This document shows positions 27,391-39,300 of a DNA stretch of 64,000 nucleotides, in pieces. The translations under genes and the position numbers were made by a program. Origin of the DNA: Bifidobacterium sp. ESL0682 (GTDB lineage Bacteria; Actinomycetota; Actinomycetes; Actinomycetales; Bifidobacteriaceae); the NCBI RefSeq assembly GCF_029392815.1, contig NZ_CP113942.1, positions 1,302,001 through 1,366,000 on the forward strand, read 5' to 3'. Under the pieces are notes generated by a model. It saw only the letters and a program-made list of their open reading frames with translations, made no database searches and had not been told where the DNA came from. Position 1 is the stretch's first letter, and every line of letters begins with the position of its first letter.

Positions 27391-29715
27391 TTACATCTTG
27401 CGCATATGCGGGACGGCGGAATCCTTCGCTCCCGTGAGCCGATAGACATCGAAGACGCCATCGATCTTGCGAACGGCGCTCAGCAGCGTGTTCATATGCT
27501 GCGGATCGGCCATTTCAAAGGAGAACTGGCTGGTGGCGACACGGTCCGAGCCGGTGGCGACAGCGGCATTAATGATATTGACGCCGTGATCGGAAAGCAC
27601 TTGGGTGACATCAGTCAGTAGATGCGGCCGATCGAGCGCCTCCACCTGAATCTTGACCATGAACAGGCCCTTGGCACTGGTCCAAGCGACCTCAACCACG
27701 CGATCTGGCTGCTGCTTCTCGAGATTCAGCATGTTCTGGCAATCGGCGCGATGCACGGAAACACCCTCGTTCTTGGTGATGAAACCGACAATCTTGTCGC
27801 CGGGAACCGGCGTGCAGCATCGGGCGAGTTTGACCCACACGCCTTCCACACCCTTGACCGAAATGCCGAGTTTGTTGGTATCGCGGCGGCGTTCGGCGTG
27901 CTTGAGCGGCAACGCTTCCTGCTCGACATCCTCTTCGACCTCGTCCTGCCCGGCGTCCTTGACCAGACGTGAAATGACGTTCTGCGTGGAGATCTGGCCG
28001 TCACCAATGGCGGCGAACACGGCATCGGCGTTGTCGAAATTGAGCTCGTCGGCCACACCAATCAGCGCCTGTGGAGTCAGCAGATTCGAGACCGGCAGAT
28101 TGCGCTTGCGCATGGCACGGGTGAGTTCGTCTCGACCTTCGTCGATGGCCTCGCTGCGGCGTTCCTTGCTGAACCACTGGCGAATCTTGTTGCGAGCCTT
28201 CGGGCTTTTGACGAAACTCAGCCAATCGCGCGAGGGGCCGGCAGTCTCGGATTTGGAAGTCAGAATCTCGACGGTGTCGCCACTTTCGAGCACCGTGTCG
28301 AGAGGAACGAGACGGCCGTTGACGCGAGCACCCATGGTGCGGTGGCCGACTTCGGTATGCACGGCGTACGCGAAATCGATAGGCGTGGCATGGGCCGGCA
28401 GCGAGATGATCTTGCCTTTCGGCGTGAAGACGTAGACTTCGGCGCTGCCCAAATCCTCTTTCAACGATCCCAAGAATTCGTCGGAATCCGGGGTCTCGCT
28501 GGTCCAATCGGCCAGCTGCTGAATCCATTTGAGGTTGTCGGCCTCACTCAAGTCCTGGTTCTCTTCGCTTTCGCGCTTGCGATCGCCCTTGTCCGGTTCG
28601 CTCAGCCTGCGTCCGGCCTGTCCGTTTTCCTTGTATTTCCAGTGCGCGGCGATGCCGAATTCACTGCGCCGATGCATTTCCCAAGTACGAATCTGAATCT
28701 CGACCGGCTTGCCGCCAGGGCCAACGACCGTGGTGTGCAGGCTCTGGTACATGTTCATCTTCGGCATGGCGATGTAGTCCTTGAACCTGCCGGGAATCGG
28801 GCTCCAGCGAGCATGGACAGCACCAAGCGCCGCGTAGCAGTCCTGGATGGTGTTGACGATGATGCGCACACCGACCAAATCGTAGATATTGGAGAAATCG
28901 TGGCCGCGCACAATCATCTTCTGATAGATCGAGAAATAGTCCTTCGGCCGCCCCGTGACAGTCGCTTTGATGTGGTCGTCGTCGAGGTCTTCGTTGATCT
29001 CGCTGACGATCTGCTTGAGGTAGACATCGCGCTGGCCAGCACGACGATTGACGAGCACGACGATCTCGTTGTAGATCTTCGGGTAAAGAACCTTGAAGCT
29101 CAGTTCCTCGAGCTCGGTCTTGATGGCGTTCATGCCGAGCCTGTTGGCCAAAGGCGCGTAGACATCAAGGGTTTCACGGGCCTTGCGCTGGGCGTTGGAA
29201 GGCTTGACATAGCGCCAGGTACGCGCGTTGTGCAGACGATCGGCCAATTTGACGACAAGCACACGCACGTCGCGGCTCATGGCGACCACCATCTTGCGGA
29301 TGGTTTCGGCCTGCGCCGAATCGCCGACCTCCATGCGGGTCAGCTTGGTGACCCCGTCGACCAGGCCGGCGACAGTATCGCCGAATTCCTCACGGCACTG
29401 GTCGAGCGTGTAATCGGTATCCTCTACGGTGTCATGCAAAAGGCCGGCGGCAACCACCAATGTGCCCATGCCGAGGTCGGCCAGAATCTGGGCTACGGCC
29501 AAAGGATGGATGATATAAGGCTCGCCGGAACGACGGCGCTGGTTGCGATGCTGCCAGACTGCCCTGCGGTAGGCACGCTCGAGGATGCTCATATCGGCAT
29601 CTGGATGGTGTGCACGGCAGGCGCGCACGATGGGTTGCAGAGGGTCGAGAGGGTCGGTGCTAATCTCGCAGCCCAGCACCCTTGCTGAATTGTTGTCTGA
29701 AACCGTATCGACCAT
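27391..29715 (-). CDS. rel: Bifunctional (p)ppGpp synthetase/hydrolase, RelA/SpoT family
   Basis: Makes and degrades the stringent-response alarmone. The protein is about 774 aa. Domains in order are the HD hydrolase (AGLLHDTVEDTDYT and KLADRLHNARTWRYV, so the metal ligands look intact), the synthetase (DFSNIYDLVGVRIIV, QSLHTTVVGPGGKPVEIQIRT), TGS (KGKIISLPAHATPIDFAYAV) and a C-terminal ACT domain (LLTDVTQVLSDHGVNIINAA). The ATG at 29715 is preferred, because GGGAG lies 5-6 nt before it; an in-frame ATG at 29745 is possible. dut lies upstream on the same strand. Confidence 0.95.
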   Translation of the reverse strand: MVDTVSDNNSARVLGCEISTDPLDPLQPIVRACRAHHPDADMSILERAYRRAVWQHRNQRRRSGEPYIIHPLAVAQILADLGMGTLVVAAGLLHDTVEDTDYTLDQCREEFGDTVAGLVDGVTKLTRMEVGDSAQAETIRKMVVAMSRDVRVLVVKLADRLHNARTWRYVKPSNAQRKARETLDVYAPLANRLGMNAIKTELEELSFKVLYPKIYNEIVVLVNRRAGQRDVYLKQIVSEINEDLDDDHIKATVTGRPKDYFSIYQKMIVRGHDFSNIYDLVGVRIIVNTIQDCYAALGAVHARWSPIPGRFKDYIAMPKMNMYQSLHTTVVGPGGKPVEIQIRTWEMHRRSEFGIAAHWKYKENGQAGRRLSEPDKGDRKRESEENQDLSEADNLKWIQQLADWTSETPDSDEFLGSLKEDLGSAEVYVFTPKGKIISLPAHATPIDFAYAVHTEVGHRTMGARVNGRLVPLDTVLESGDTVEILTSKSETAGPSRDWLSFVKSPKARNKIRQWFSKERRSEAIDEGRDELTRAMRKRNLPVSNLLTPQALIGVADELNFDNADAVFAAIGDGQISTQNVISRLVKDAGQDEVEEDVEQEALPLKHAERRRDTNKLGISVKGVEGVWVKLARCCTPVPGDKIVGFITKNEGVSVHRADCQNMLNLEKQQPDRVVEVAWTSAKGLFMVKIQVEALDRPHLLTDVTQVLSDHGVNIINAAVATGSDRVATSQFSFEMADPQHMNTLLSAVRKIDGVFDVYRLTGAKDSAVPHMRKM

Positions 29716-29772
29716 GTCCGCTCCCATCATCGTCGCTGTCTTCATTCTATCTGATTGGAAGACGGTCTGACG

Positions 29773-30251
29773 CTACTTGCTCGCCATTCCAGTAGAACCG
29801 AATCCACGTTCGGCCCGATCGCTGCCCGGAAGGGTCGCCGCAGGAACGAACTTCGCCTCGACGTAGCGCTGAATAACCAACTGCGCAATGCGGTCTCCGG
29901 CGTGAAGCACCACGGTCTGTTCCGGGTCAAGATTGATCAGCGGCACCTTAATCTCACCACGATAGCCGGCATCAATGGTGCCGGGCGCGTTCAGCACCGT
30001 CACACCCATCTTGATTGCCAGACCGGAACGCGGGTGGACAAGACCGACATAACCATTGGGCAACGCGATGGAGACGCCCGTCGGCACCAAGGCGCGTTCA
30101 AACGGCTTGAGCTCGACATCTTCGGTGGTGACCAAATCGGCACCGGCATCGCCTGCATGGGCATAACGCAACGCAGAACGTTGCCGTCCGCGTCGGCCTT
30201 GAGCAGCACCTCGACGTTTTCCGGTTCGTTGTAGCTTTCGGCGTAGGCCAT
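29773..30251 (-). pseudogene. dut: dUTP diphosphatase, frameshifted as read
   Basis: Hydrolyses dUTP to dUMP, keeping uracil out of DNA and supplying dTMP synthesis. The start at 30251 gives [18 protein letters not shown]. The frame breaks near 30173 and the trimeric dUTPase body continues in the next frame: [13 protein letters not shown] (motif 1), [12 protein letters not shown] (motif 2), [14 protein letters not shown] (motif 3), GDRIAQLVI (motif 4), ERGFGSTG (motif 5). One missing base, most simply a C giving [15 protein letters not shown], restores about 159 aa. The start overlaps the DUF4193 stop as TGATG. All five motifs are present, so the organism probably has a working enzyme. Confidence 0.9.
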
Positions 30252-30540
30252 CAGGCGGCACACTCCTTGCATACCGGGCCGTCGGCGCCCATGTGGTCAA
30301 GCTGGCTGCGATGCTTGACGAGGAAGCACTCCGAGCAGATGAACTCGTCGCCCTGCATAGGAATGACGGTCACGGAAGAGTCCTCATTGCTCAGATCAGC
30401 ACCAGGCAGCTCGTAATCCTCGGCAATGGCATTTTCGTCATCGTCGATGTCTTCCGCCGAATCCCTGTTGCTTTTGCTCAGCGCCTGCAGCGATTCCTCG
30501 TCTTCATCCTTGTTGCGGGGGAATCATAATCCTGGGCCAT
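30251..30540 (-). pseudogene. DUF4193-family protein, frameshifted as read
   Basis: Small actinobacterial protein of unknown function with a zinc-ribbon-like end. The ATG at 30540 starts MAQDYDSP; the frame then breaks at the C5 run (30517-30521 on the plus strand). With one more C it continues as RNKDEDEESLQALSKSN, then [20 protein letters not shown] and [17 protein letters not shown], ending VCKECAA at 30251. The two CxxC pairs fit metal binding. The restored protein is about 96 aa, normal for the family. The stop overlaps the dut start. DUF4193-dut is a conserved neighbourhood in actinobacteria. Confidence 0.88.
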
Positions 30541-30714
30541 GTGTCGTCCTTTCTTATCGGTTCACGGCGTTTGCCAAGATGTCTATATCTGACAAAAAGT
30601 GTTTTACGGGCTAAAGGATACACGATTTAGCCAATTCGTAAAGTACGACACGGGGGACATAATGGAATAAAATAAATTTCTCGGGGTTTTATTGTTGAGG
30701 AAAGTGGTGCTTGT

Positions 30715-31992
30715 ATGCCAGTGAGTTCAGTTCAGGAGGCACAGTTCGACCATGTCGATGAGGACGGCGAGCTGGTGTTCCGCGCACGGGGACTCGAGTT
30801 CCGTGTGCCGGTGGATGACACGCTGGAACACGCCATACTCGAGGCACGCCAGATCTTAAGCGAAGTCAGAGAACCCGAGAATCCGGGTCTTGCCCAAACC
30901 CTTCCAATTTCAAGCATTCAAGCGCTTATTCGCGCCGGAGCACAGCCCGATAAAGTCGCAGAGAAATACGGACTGAGCCAGGCACTAGTACGACGTTTTT
31001 CCGCTGCCGTCGAGACCGAAAAACAGTACGCCATCGAACAGTTTCTTTCGGTCTCGGCGCCGAAAGGCAGCAAGGTGCATTCCGTCGAGGAACTCATCGC
31101 GCGCACGTTGGCGGCAGCTCGCATCGGCATGGAATCGGTGACCTGGGGCGCGACACGCCGAGGGCGCGAACCTTGGCGAATCACGGCCACATTCAGCACC
31201 CAGCGCAATCGTGTGCGCGCCGAATGGACCTGGAACATGCACGACAACACCGTGGAATGCCAGAACGCCGTGGCACAAATCCTCTTAGGCGAGGGAAATG
31301 CGAATCAATCAGCTGCCGCAAACGGTAAGACTGAGTCCCAGACCACCTCTGCAGAAAACGGCGAGGCCGGCCAACCAGCAGCCCAGAACAGGCAACCTCA
31401 ACAAGCGCCAGCCCTATCAAATCAGCCTGCGAACGGCGTCGAACAGGCGGCAGTCACGGAACTTGGCGGTAATCGGCAATTGCCGGGTGACTCGGTGCGC
31501 TCGGCTCGCATCGCCAACACAGTGGCTTCGATGCAAGAGCAATCTCAACGCGTGCAGCCAGAAGGCAATGCGACCACTGCGACCTCGGTAAATGCGGAAA
31601 ATCAGACAAGTCAGGCACTGCACGAGAATCGCAATACGACATCCGCCGCACCCTCTATGCCGAGTCCGTCGGCAACGGCACAGACCACGACTTCTGCCAA
31701 TAAGCAGATTTCCAACGCCACCAAGCCAACAACGGCACCTGTCGATGCTTTTTCGTTGCCATTGCCCAATCGCACACCTGCCGAGCAACCGAAGCCTTTC
31801 AATACATCCAACGCTTCTGCCCAAACAACAGGAAATGACAGTTCTCAAACGGTTTCGGACACATCATCCAACATTCCATCCGGCGCATCTGCACAGAAAA
31901 ACGCGACCGACCAGAAGGAACACAAACAGGGCAAGCGCAAGTCGGGCCGTTCGGCTGTGCCGAGCTGGGACGAAATCCTGTTCGGAGAGTGA
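30715..31992 (+). CDS. sepH: Septation protein SepH (DUF3071)
   Basis: Actinobacterial cell-division protein that binds FtsZ and stimulates its assembly. The 425-aa protein has the conserved N-terminal domain (about 1-190): FDHVDEDGELVFRARGLEFR, a helix-turn-helix-like stretch VAEKYGLSQALVRRFSAAVE, then SVTWGATRRGREPWRITATF. The remaining 230 residues are a Gln/Ala/Ser/Thr/Asn-rich disordered linker ending in a short basic-acidic tail (KSGRSAVPSWDEILFGE), the C-terminal motif expected for the FtsZ-binding family. It is divergent from DUF4193-dut. Confidence 0.9.
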   Translation: MPVSSVQEAQFDHVDEDGELVFRARGLEFRVPVDDTLEHAILEARQILSEVREPENPGLAQTLPISSIQALIRAGAQPDKVAEKYGLSQALVRRFSAAVETEKQYAIEQFLSVSAPKGSKVHSVEELIARTLAAARIGMESVTWGATRRGREPWRITATFSTQRNRVRAEWTWNMHDNTVECQNAVAQILLGEGNANQSAAANGKTESQTTSAENGEAGQPAAQNRQPQQAPALSNQPANGVEQAAVTELGGNRQLPGDSVRSARIANTVASMQEQSQRVQPEGNATTATSVNAENQTSQALHENRNTTSAAPSMPSPSATAQTTTSANKQISNATKPTTAPVDAFSLPLPNRTPAEQPKPFNTSNASAQTTGNDSSQTVSDTSSNIPSGASAQKNATDQKEHKQGKRKSGRSAVPSWDEILFGE

Positions 31993-32131
31993 GTCCAAAA
32001 GCCAGCTTCTCAGTCGTAGCTGATTGTTGGCTATAAGCTACGAACAGATTATTTATTGGCTCAATATATTGCTGTAGTTCTAGATAGCTCTAGATAAAAG
32101 ACACCGCTATGGCGTCATATCAAAAAGCCGC

Positions 32132-33327
32132 TCAGGTCACATCGATGAGGCACGGAATCTCGCGCTCCAGACGTGTCAATGATCCATGAACACCTTTGAG
32201 CCCCAGCGAACTCTCACTCTGAGTGCGCGAATCCACAATCGTGGCGTTGCCTTTGGCGCAAACAATCACGTCACCGATCAACGGCCTGACTCGAGCTTCG
32301 ACCTTGCCGTAGAGACCGTGTTCAATCGCCTCGTTACGAGTGAAGATTGTCGCCTTGTCTCCCAATTCTTCTCGCCAACGTGCCGCTATCGCCCCGATAT
32401 CCGTTTTCGGTTCGGCATACAGCATCGTCATACGAGGTTCTCCCCTACTAAGGCGACATCGCGTGTCAGATTCTCGTTGTTCGCAATATCAATCTGATGG
32501 TCGAAATCGACCTCGACCATGCCGTGATCCGCGACAATCACCATCAGGGTGCCGGGTTTCAACCCGCGTCTCAACGTCTGCAACTGTTCGTCTGTGTTTT
32601 CCAGCGCCGTGGCCCATTCCTCGCCAAACGGACTGTAATGGTGCCCGGCTTTATCAACGTCATCGATATAGTAAAATGTCAATCCCGGCTTGGCGGCAGC
32701 CTTGAGGGCGGCACGCACACGAAGCTCCTCATGCCGTGAGCCTTGATATTCCGGTCCCCGCAAGGCGGCGCGAGTCAGGGCCGAATGAGCAAATTTCGGC
32801 AAACCGACACTGGTCACACGCACACCGGCCTCGACAAGACGCTCAAAAATCGTAGGTTGCTGCTGAAGCTCCTTTGGATCGGGAGCGCCGGCGAAACTGA
32901 TGAGCTGCCCCAATTCACCAGTCTCTTGGTTGCGTTGAGTGAAACCGGTCATGCCAGTCATGCCAGGGCAGGTGCCGGTGCCGAAGGATCCCATGACAAT
33001 CGGTGTGGTGCTGGGCATGCAGGTCGCAATCGGTTTTGCATTACATTCCTTGTTCATCAGACCACGCAGGTACGGCGCATGGCCGGCACGCATGGCGAGA
33101 TTCCAGAAACCCAAGCCATCCACCAGAACGACGATCGCCGAATCGGCTTTTGGAAAGCCCAATGCCAATCTTGTGGCCTCCGGGTCGGGATGAACGGAAG
33201 TCGGCATCGGATGGCCGATGGCGTCGCTCAAAGCGGGAAGAACCCCGGAAATGTGACGGGAGCTGCTATACGCATCGATTTTGCGGAATTTCAGCAGTTC
33301 ATTCATCGGTTCGACTTCAACACTCAT
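32132..33327 (-). pseudogene. Alkaline-phosphatase-superfamily protein (nucleotide pyrophosphatase/phosphodiesterase-like), frameshifted as read
   Basis: Predicted metal-dependent phosphodiesterase or pyrophosphatase; substrate unknown. The N-terminal part has VVLVDGLGFWNL (metal site), CMPSTTPIVMGSFGTG with the nucleophilic threonine, YYIDDVDKAGHHYSPFGEEW (metal-binding Asp/His) and VIVADHGMVEVD. It stops at LVGENLV. The C-terminal 99 residues (MTMLYAEPKTDIGAIAARWR onward) continue in the next frame. One extra G in the GGGG run at 32442-32445 joins them as VGGEPRMTM, giving about 398 aa. The conserved active site is complete. Divergent from parC. Confidence 0.82.
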
Positions 33328-33497
33328 ATTTCCATTGAATCACCGCACGCCGAAAAGCCATGCTCGTAAACAATCATCCATCCATACACGCATCCACGCA
33401 TCATCATGCGCGCAGTACAACAGGATCCACAACCTCGACGAGGGCAACGGATATGATGAGACGGATTGTTTTTTCGTGAAGAGGAGTGCTTTTCAGT

Positions 33498-36246
33498 ATG
33501 GCTCAACGTCGCAAAACGGCCAAACCTTCCTATGACCCGCACACGGTTAAGGAGAACATCGTCGAAACGCCGCTCGACGAGGAAATGAGCAAGTCCTTCC
33601 TCGAATACGCCTATTCGGTGATCTATGCGCGAGCTCTGCCTGACGCGCGAGACGGCCTCAAGCCGGTGCAGCGGCGCATCATCTACCAGATGGGCCAGAT
33701 GAACCTCACCCCCGACAAGCCGTACATGAAATCCGCACGAGCCGTCGGCGAGGTGATGGGCAAGCTCCACCCCCACGGCGATTCCTCAATCTATGAGGCG
33801 ATGGTGCGCCTCGCACAGCCGTTCGCGATGCGTCTGCCACTGGTGGACGGACACGGCAATTTCGGCTCGCTCGACGACGGCCCGGCAGCTTCGCGTTACA
33901 CCGAGGCAAGGCTCGGCCCCGCGGCGCTGGGTATGAACGCTGATATCGATGAAGATACGGTCGACTTCTCCCCCAACTACGACAACAAGTTGAAGGAACC
34001 GGACGTGCTGCCGGCCGCTATTCCGAACCTTCTGGTCAACGGCGCTTCCGGCATCGCGGTGGGCATGGCCACCAATATGGCCACGCACAACCTCGGCGAA
34101 GTGGTGGCTGCGGCGAAATACCTGATGAAGCATCCAGATGCCACATTGGACCAGCTGATGGACTATGTACCGGGGCCGGATTGGCCGGGCGGCGGCATCA
34201 TCATCGGCCGCGACGGCATCCGAGAGGCCTACGAGTCCGGACGAGGCACACTGACCACACGCTCGGCCACGCACATCGAAAACGTGACCGCACGCAAAAA
34301 GGCCATCGTGGTCACTGAGCTTCCGTTCATGGTCGGGCCTGAGCACGTGCTCGAACGCATTTCGGAGGGCGTGAAGAACCATCACATCGAAGGCGTTTCC
34401 GGGGCAATCGACCTGACGGACAGGCACAACGGCACGCGCATCGTCATCGAAATCAAAACCGGGTTCGACCCCAATGCCGTACTTGCCCAGCTCTTCAAGT
34501 ACACACCGCTGGAAGACAACTTCGCCATGAACAACGTGGCGCTCGTGCATGGCCGGCCGCACACCATGGGCCTCAAGGAAATGCTCGAAGTCTGGGTGGA
34601 GCACCGACGCAACGTCATCCACCGTCGCAGCGAATACCGCCTGCGCAAGGCGCAGGAACGGTTGCACTTGGTCGAAAGGCATGCTGCTGGCCATGGTCGA
34701 CATCGACGAGGTCATCCAGGTCATTCGCACTTCGGACAACGCCGATGCCGCCAAGACACGGTTGATTGCCGTCTTTGACCTCGACGAAATCCAAGCACAA
34801 TACATTCTCGACCTGCGACTGCGTCGACTCACCAAGATGAGCCGTATCGAGCTCGAGGCCGAGCAAGACGATTTGAAGAAGCAGATTGACGGACTCAATG
34901 AAATCCTCGCTTCGCGCGAACGGCTTGACGAGGTCATCGTCTCCGAAATGGACGAGGCCGTGGAAAAGTGGGGCGACCCGCGACGCACGGTGCTGCTGGA
35001 ACGCCATGAGGACGGCAGCCTGACGCCGGTGCGTTCGTTGGCTTCCTCCAGCTCTTCAGCCGATGACGCTGCAAATGCCAATCCGGATTCCTCCGCCTTG
35101 GCCGCCATCCGCGTGGAGAACACCGTTTCACAGGCCGCGCAGGACGTCGAAGCTGCGAAGAAAGCCAAGAAGGCCGGCAATGTCGAAGAAGCAGCCGCAG
35201 CATTGCGACTGGATGATGAGCCCTGCGCCGTGATGTTGAGCGCCACTGGACTCATCGCGCGCACTTCGCCGAGCGCCGTCGACCTTTGGCAGACGCGTGA
35301 AGCGAACGGAAATCGTGCGCACGATGACCAGATCATTTCCATCTTCGCCAGTACCACACTTTCCAGCTATGGACTCATCACTTCCGCGGGGCGCTTGGTC
35401 TTGGCCCATGTCGCCGATCTGCCGTTGCTTCAGGCAAGCGAGAATCTGAACGTTTCCGGCGGCGTGAACGCCGATGAGCTGCTCGGCATGACCACCAGCA
35501 CCGAACCGGTTCCCGGCGAACATGTCGTGGCAGCAATTGCGATGAGCGACGTTTCCGGGAAGTCCGAATCCGCTGATTCAGGCGAAGCCAACGCCTCCAA
35601 CGCTGATACCACCACCATTCCGCTAGCCATCGGAACGCGTAACGGCATTGTCAAGCGCTGGAACCGCGAATCGCCCAGCACTATGGACTCCTGGCCGGTC
35701 ATCGACTTGAAAGACGGGGACACGGTCGTATTCGCCGCGCCCGCAGCTGACGACGACCGCATCGTCTTCATCTCCTCGGATTCCTCGCTTCTGACGTTCG
35801 AAGCGAATGTCGTGCGTCCGCAAGGCCGCACCGCAGGTGGCATGAACGGTATCAGGCTTGCCGAAGGGCAGCACGTCGTAGCCTTCAACGTCGTTCCGGC
35901 CGGCAAGATCGCATGGACTTACGACGAAGGCGAGAACGGCCTGTATTCGGCATCAGGAGCCGTCGTGCTCACCGTCGCTGGCGATGACGCGGCCCTGCCC
36001 GGCACCGAAACCGGAGCAGCCAAGGTGACCCCGCTGGAGATGTACCCGACCAAGGGACGCGGCACCGGCGGCGTACGTTCGCAGCGCTTCCTCAAGGGCC
36101 AGAACATCCTGACCTGCGCGGCCATCGGCACCTATCCTCTCTACGCCAGCACATCCGGCGGCCAGCCCGTCGAGCTGCCCAAGCCGGACATGCGCCGCGA
36201 CGCATCGGGCGTAGACCTGCCTGCGCCGATTGAATATGTGGCATAA
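33498..36246 (+). pseudogene. parC: Type IIA topoisomerase subunit A (ParC/GyrA-like), frameshifted as read
   Basis: Cleavage-rejoining subunit of topoisomerase IV (or the second gyrase-like complex of bifidobacteria), partner of ParE at 42983. The N-terminal domain has [40 protein letters not shown], and the catalytic tyrosine in [13 protein letters not shown]. The frame breaks at 34675-34677: AAA in GTCGAAAGGC should be AA, giving [19 protein letters not shown]. The rest, including the beta-pinwheel C-terminal domain with GRTAGGMNGIRL, runs to 36246. The restored protein is about 915 aa. This is the only insertion among the indels; the gene should be essential. Confidence 0.92.
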
Positions 36247-36256
36247 AGCAAGACAG

Positions 36257-36306
36257 AGCACAAAACGGACGGAACGATGGCTAATCGATTCCGTCCGTTT
36301 TGTGCT
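36257..36306. terminator. Bidirectional terminator between parC and lhr
   Basis: 18-bp stem: 36257-36274 with 36289-36306, A/T-rich at the base, between convergent genes. Confidence 0.85.
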
Positions 36307-36318
36307 GCCCAAAATCGG

Positions 36319-39300
36319 CTACCGGTAAAGTTTCATGCCTTGCGGTGACGATATGAAACCGGCGGCACGCAAAAGCTGAGTGTAACGGTTCAAAGCCGTC
36401 AACGGCTCCCCGTTTACGTCACGGAAGGTGGCGCTGCCATGCCTGCTCCCCGGCTGGTGACCTGATTGGTATTGTGCACGCAAGATATCGGCCAGTTGGG
36501 TAACAGCACGTTGCAATTCAAAATCCGTGGCTTCGAAACAGACCAGATGATGGCTGGACACCATGGCATACAGTATGGGTTTGCCTTCAATAAAGACGAC
36601 CACGGAACCAGTCTTGCGCATAGGCTGCGCTGATTTTCTGCGCCTATTGGACCCTGCCGCCAATCCATGCTCTTGATGCTCTTGGCTGGAGTCGACGGAA
36701 TCATCTCCGCCATTGGCGGTATCAGCGAGCGTATTCAAGGAAGGCCATGTGACGGCACCACCGGCAAGACTGGCTGGATCTGCAGCATCGAGCGCCACCG
36801 CGAATGGGGCGTCCTGTGTACGCCATTGACGTAGCTGATCGATGGTCTCACGCTCAGCAAATTGGACCGCCGACAGACCCTTCACAAACATCCCCGGACC
36901 AACGTACCTACGGCTTCCATTCGTTTCAGTACCGGATAGATATCCGAAAAACTCAGGTTTCCCGGATCCATATCCATCAAAGGCGGTGCAATGATGCCAT
37001 AACGGTTAAGCAGCGTTTCAACCTGTGCGATGGCACGCTGTTCCGGTCCAACCTCTTGGAATTGTGGCACAGCAGACCACAAACCGGCCAACGTGCCCGG
37101 CAATTGTGGACGTCGCTCAACCCGAGGCCGCCCATATAGCCGATGACGGCTCAGTGACGCTTTTGTATACGAACGACGAGACGCTTGAGCATTGCTTCCG
37201 CTCTGCAGTAAGGCGCGAACCGGAGCGAACGATGAGTTGGTGACCCGTCCTCGCCACACCAACGACCATACAGCTCGTTCAAAGCCGGTGTCACCGGCAG
37301 ACGACAGCCGTACCTCACCGGTCAGCGAATCCACGACCTCCTGCGGTTTGTCGCCACCATAAAGTTGCCATTGCTGTTTCAGTTGTTCCGCACGATAGGA
37401 ACCGCCTAAACTCAGCGCGGCCATAATGTGATTACCTGTAGAATCGCTATTTTCATCGACCCTGCTCAACAGAGGCGAATCAGCAAGATAGAACGCGATT
37501 TTGCCTGGCTTCATCGACGATTCTGGGCCGGTAGTGCCGCTTTGGTCTTTGGAGCCCACCCAAATAACCTCTCCCGCCGAGAGCAACTCGTCGAGCATGG
37601 CTGCATTGAAGTCAGGCACTCTGGCCGGGAATACCGATGATTCCCACATCGCGGCAGGTAATGGCATGCCTTCCAACTGCTCGATGACGTGCAGCAGACC
37701 GTCCGTTCCGGTAAAACGCGACCATACAGCTTGAGGATTTCTCAATTCCTCTTCGATGGACTCGTTTTCTGTCGAATCCTCATCACCAGCCAATGGTCTG
37801 TTATCTGGCACACCGTTTCGAAAAGCTGCACTACTGGCTTTCGCACCAATCCCCTGCCGTACCAGCAACCACGATTGATATGTTTCGGAACTTACAGGTT
37901 TCAGAGATTTGCGGGTCAACGTCTGCGAGCGCGAACGAATGCGTCGGAAGACCTCGCGGTGCAGATATTGCGGGCTCGGCAAGTCATGCACAAACTCGCC
38001 GGCCATCAGCACGCCACGAGCCTTCAAATCGTCAAGTTCATGGACGACCGCGGCCGCATCCAACCCAAGTTCTTTCATGGCCTGATCCGCGGTGAACGGC
38101 CCGTGCGTCTTGGCGAACCGCACCATTCTGCCATTGACGTCATCGGGTTCCAGCTCATTCCAGAACTGCCGATGGCTCAGCTCCTCCTCGATCTGTTTGA
38201 TGGTCTTTGGATCAAGGACGTCGGCAATATGGTCGCTGCCCAGTAGCTCTTCCAAGACCTCGGGATCCATCGCCAACAACGAGGCGCGGCGCTCGGCCTG
38301 CGGCGAGTCGTATTCATACATCACCGAGCCCACGAAACCAAAGAGCAAATTCTGTGCGAACGGTGATGGGCTCTGCGTCTCCACATCCTTGACTTCGATT
38401 TTGCCGTCATCGATATCGGTCATCAACCGCTTCAGCGCGGGCAAATCATAGACGTCTTGCAAACACTCACGGGCGGTCTCCAGAACCAGAGGGAAATTAT
38501 GCTGCGTTTTGGCAGCAGCCAAAAGCTCCGAAGCACGCAAACGCTGTTGCCACAGTGGCACCCGCTTACCCGGATTCATTCTTGGCATGTAGAGCGAACG
38601 AGCGGCACACTCGCGGAATCGGGTGGCGAAGAGCACCGAGTCGCCGATCTCTTCCTCCACATCCCGCAGCAATTCGTCGGCATCAAATTGGAAAAGCTCG
38701 GCGGCACTGACGTGGCTGTCCTGCTCTGGCAACCGTACGACTATGCCATCATCGGTGGCATAGGTTTGTCCGTCAAAACCATATTTACGCTTGAGCCGAT
38801 TCGTGATGGCAAGCGCCCAAGGTTCGTGCACACGCCGACCATACGGAGAATGCAGAATGATGCGCCAGTCGCCTTCTTCGTCCTGACACCGTTCGATGAC
38901 GATGGTCTTGTCTGTGGGCAACGCGCCAGTGGCAGCCTTCTGTTCGGCAAGCAGACGAGCAAGATTGGCCCAGCCGTTATCGTCCAAACCATCGTCACGC
39001 AAGCGCTGCGCGGTGACGGCATCAAAATGCGGCTCTCTATTATCGTTCCAATGAGTCTTGTCAGCACAGTTTGAATCGTAGGAATCCGGGGAATTAGCGA
39101 TACTTGATGAGACAGTGGTAGAAAATGGTTCGGCACTGTCGTTATCGGATTGCCAGATACCCATATCCGACGATGACGACGGTATCAGGCCGTTACCGAT
39201 CTCACGGACGAACGCGCCCAACAAGGCACCAAATCCTGCGTCGCGTCCCGGTCCTTCGCCATGCCAAAACGGCAGTCGTGCGGTGCGACCGGGAGCCGGG

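Noticed and set aside
28342-29688. Long open frame opposite rsh
   Set aside because: Antisense to a conserved gene, no recognisable domain, no ribosome binding site that stands out.
33786-35357. 523-codon minus-strand frame opposite parC
   Set aside because: Shadow of parC; low-complexity Ser/Arg composition and no family match.
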